A stretch of DNA of 64,000 nt from Sphagnum compactum (lineage: Eukaryota; Bryophyta; Sphagnopsida; Sphagnales): positions 9,739,118 to 9,803,117 of the forward strand of contig OZ234503.1 of NCBI GenBank assembly GCA_965153455.1, written 5' to 3'. Of the stretch, positions 62,100 through 64,000 are shown one piece after another; position 1 is the stretch's first letter, and every line of letters starts with the position of its first letter. The notes beneath the pieces are model-generated. The model searched no databases. It was given only the letters and a program-made list of their open reading frames with translations, and had not been told where the DNA came from. A program made the position numbers and the translations under genes.

Positions 62100-62136
<37 letters not shown>

Positions 62137-62836
62137 ATTATTTTTCATTTTTCTATTTTATTATTATTATTATAAACCAAAAAAAAAAACACCGAAAACA
62201 GAGAACGAAAAAGAAAATGAAAAAAAAAAGACCATGTCCTCTGTACAGTAAATCTTGGGGGTGCCCCCCCTGGGGCTGGGCAAGTTTGTGCCCCGTGCCT
62301 AATGCACAGGTGTGTGTTTAAAATAAATCAAACATGCACCTAAAACTGCTGGGTCTTTGCCGGTCCTAACCCACCCCATTCGGCTTAAATAGACATCCAT
62401 CCCCGTTCGGCTTAAATAGACATCCATCCCCGTCCGGCTTAAATAGACGGCTGATGGGATGGATGAATTAAAAAATTAAAACTTATATATAAGATTTTTT
62501 TCATTTTTCTATTTTATTTTTATTATTATAAACCAAAAAAAAAACACCGAAAACAGAGAATGAAAAAGAAAATGAAAAAAAAAACACCCCGTCCTCTGTA
62601 CAGTAAATCTTGGGGGTGCCCCCCTGGGGCCGGGCATGAGGGGGCGGGGGGGGGGGTTATTTATTTCTGTCAGGGTTTTCTTCCCTGTATGATGCCATCT
62701 TCCCTGTATGACGGGACGGATGGATGGACGGGTCGGACGGATGGAGGAAATGTCCGTCCGGTTCGGACGGATTTAGGGGAAGCTTCATTCGCACGGCTTC
62801 AGGGGAAGCTTCATTGTTCCTTTACTATAGATAATA
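61976..62836 (+). repeat. Nested cluster of hairpin-headed repeats with internal duplications
   Basis: Tails (GGGGAAGCTTCATT..TCCTTTACTATA) at about 61999-62053 and 62775-62830 alternate with heads (CCCCGTGC.TAATGCACAGG) at about 62055-62090 and 62291-62312. Between them, 62134-62282 and 62491-62636 are direct copies of about 147 bp that include CTCTGTACAGTAAATCTTGG. At 62379-62450 lies a 27-bp tandem (TTCGGCTTAAATAGACATCC plus ATCCCCG), 2.7 units. A TA run fills 62103-62133. This is repeated insertion or unequal exchange within one family. Confidence 0.65.
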
Positions 62837-62890
62837 ATAATAGTCCTTACAAAGCACGGTTTCAAAGAAGTTTTATTTTCATCTCTAACC

Positions 62891-63011
62891 TGTAGCCAAA
62901 TTTGGCTAAATCTTTTCTTGTGAATTGCCCAGTTGACCTACCTCATGAAATTGTAGCCAAATTTGGCTAAATCTTCTTGTGAATCGCCCCCCTCGACCTA
63001 CCTCATGAAAT
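62891..63011 (+). repeat. Tandem duplication of a 60-bp unit containing the TAGCCAAATTTGGCTA palindrome
   Basis: Units 62891-62951 and 62952-63011 both read TGTAGCCAAATTTGGCTAAA, then TCTTGTGAATYGCCC and CGACCTA/TGACCTA, then CCTCATGAAAT. It continues the family described at 57671. Confidence 0.85.
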
Positions 63012-63029
63012 TGAAAAAAAGAAAAAACG

Positions 63030-63049
63030 CCCCCCCCCCCCCCCCCCCC
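63030..63049 (+). repeat. Poly-C tract of 20
   Basis: Twenty consecutive Cs follow an A-rich tract and are followed by GGG. It is the longest G/C homopolymer in the window. The true length is uncertain because such runs are error-prone. Confidence 0.85.
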
Positions 63050-64000
63050 GGGTTGGTATGATAAAAACAATTTTTCACAAGTTGGGAGTTAGACCTTTTT
63101 TTATGAATAATTTTGTTTGACCGAGATGTGAGTTGCACAGGTCCGTACTTATAATTAAGGTAGTATTGTTTTGTTTTTGTCACATTGACGGTCTCTCTCC
63201 ACGTACAGGCCCCCTTTGGCTGTGTTTCGAACCGGACCAAAACTCAAGTTATTAATTCGATTTAGGTCTATGTGGAATTGATACCACGGAATTGAGATTT
63301 TTTGAAACAGAGGATTAGAACCACGAGGGCTAATCGAAAAAAATCAGCTGGCAGTTCACTCCCAGTCCGAGTCCGGTTTATTCAAAACTGGACATAAACC
63401 GGGTCTAATTTTCAGAACTGGAATCAAAATCAGAAATTATTTTTTTTGGTAAAGAACCACAGTGAACCAGCACCCACCAGTGCACCATGTAGGATGAATG
63501 ATAAATGGTCATGAAACAGTTTTCTGTTGGGTTTCAGTTCCCTAGCTTAACCATGGTGGTCACCTCAGTTTGCTTTTTCTTTTAACCTACCTACCTACCT
63601 ACTAACAACCCACAAGCAAGTTGTTAGAAGGTAGGTAGGTAGGTAGGTAATGAAAACAGCCCCTTACATATGTAATAAACCATCATCTACTTACCTAGTA
63701 ATTTACCTATTTTCATACCTACCTACCTACCGAGGTATGAAACCTACTTCCTACAGAAAATTGGTTACCAAGGTGAAACCAAATATTAACTCAGTTGAAA
63801 AATTTCATCCACAACTTTGTTAAGTACCCTATGTTTGGCATATAAATAAATAAAAATATTATTATTATTATTATTATAAATTTGGCATTAATTACACTAA
63901 ATAATGAGCTATTGCACTTCACTTCAAAGCTTCATGGGCATGGCAAGTATGTAATTTTTCAGAATTTTCAGCAATTTCAAAAAATAAATTAATTTAGTGC
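63050..64000. other. Repeat-derived intergenic DNA
   Basis: No gene was recognised. 63270-63480 is a degenerate GAACCGG/AACTGGAAT block like that at 22.0-22.3 kb. 63586-63735 carries (ACCT)n and (GGTA)n runs that are inverted copies of each other (CCTACCTACCTAC against GTAGGTAGGTAGG), able to fold into a hairpin around GTTAGAAG, and a third ACCTACC run near 63718. An ATT microsatellite lies near 63857-63878. Confidence 0.5.

Overview
The window looks like nuclear DNA of a land plant. It holds intron-containing genes with GT-AG junctions, plant-type TTTAGGG telomere motifs, and plant-specific families (an R2R3-MYB of the MYB35/80 clade and a vacuolar-sorting-receptor-like PA-TM-RING protein). 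Genes are sparse, with long AT-rich stretches of transposon debris between them, so the genome is probably large. The sequence does not let me name the species. The long low-complexity tails of the MYB would fit a spore-bearing plant or gymnosperm at least as well as a flowering plant, but that is only inference.

Layout. (1) 1-1.5 kb, minus strand: the 5' half of RAD51D, five exons with the Walker A motif visible; the gene runs off the left edge. (2) 1.9-7.9 kb: an AT-rich desert with a tandem duplication and a 652-bp Harbinger/Tourist-like MITE with a TTA target duplication. (3) 8.1-11.0 kb, plus: the translocon-associated protein alpha subunit, eight exons, complete. (4) 14.4-19.1 kb, plus: an R2R3-MYB of the MYB80 type, five exons, complete. 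(5) 19.1-41 kb: about 22 kb without a convincing gene. It contains a decayed Ty1/copia retrotransposon (about 26.6-28.6 kb), invaded by a second, inverted copy of the Harbinger-like MITE, a 386-bp hAT-like element with a 7-8 bp target duplication, and several dispersed repeat families. (6) 41.9-44.2 kb, plus: one long ORF for an acidic, low-complexity membrane-anchored protein of unknown function. It has an internal 31-residue repeat, and the end of its coding region is repeated three more times downstream. (7) 44.9-54 kb: no recognisable gene. (8) 54.1-56.9 kb, minus: an RMR-type sorting receptor (signal peptide, PA domain, TM helix, RING-H2), four exons, complete. (9) 57-64 kb: repeat-rich DNA with nested copies of a hairpin-bearing repeat family.

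The five genes have unrelated roles: recombination repair, ER translocation, anther/sporangium-type transcription control, an unknown membrane function and vacuolar sorting. They do not form a cluster or operon. I found no tRNA, rRNA, CRISPR array or organellar gene. I see no clearly new biological system. The best candidates for follow-up are the repeated 3' end of the 41.9-kb gene, the 45-nt in-frame, stop-containing intron of the MYB, and the transposon structures.
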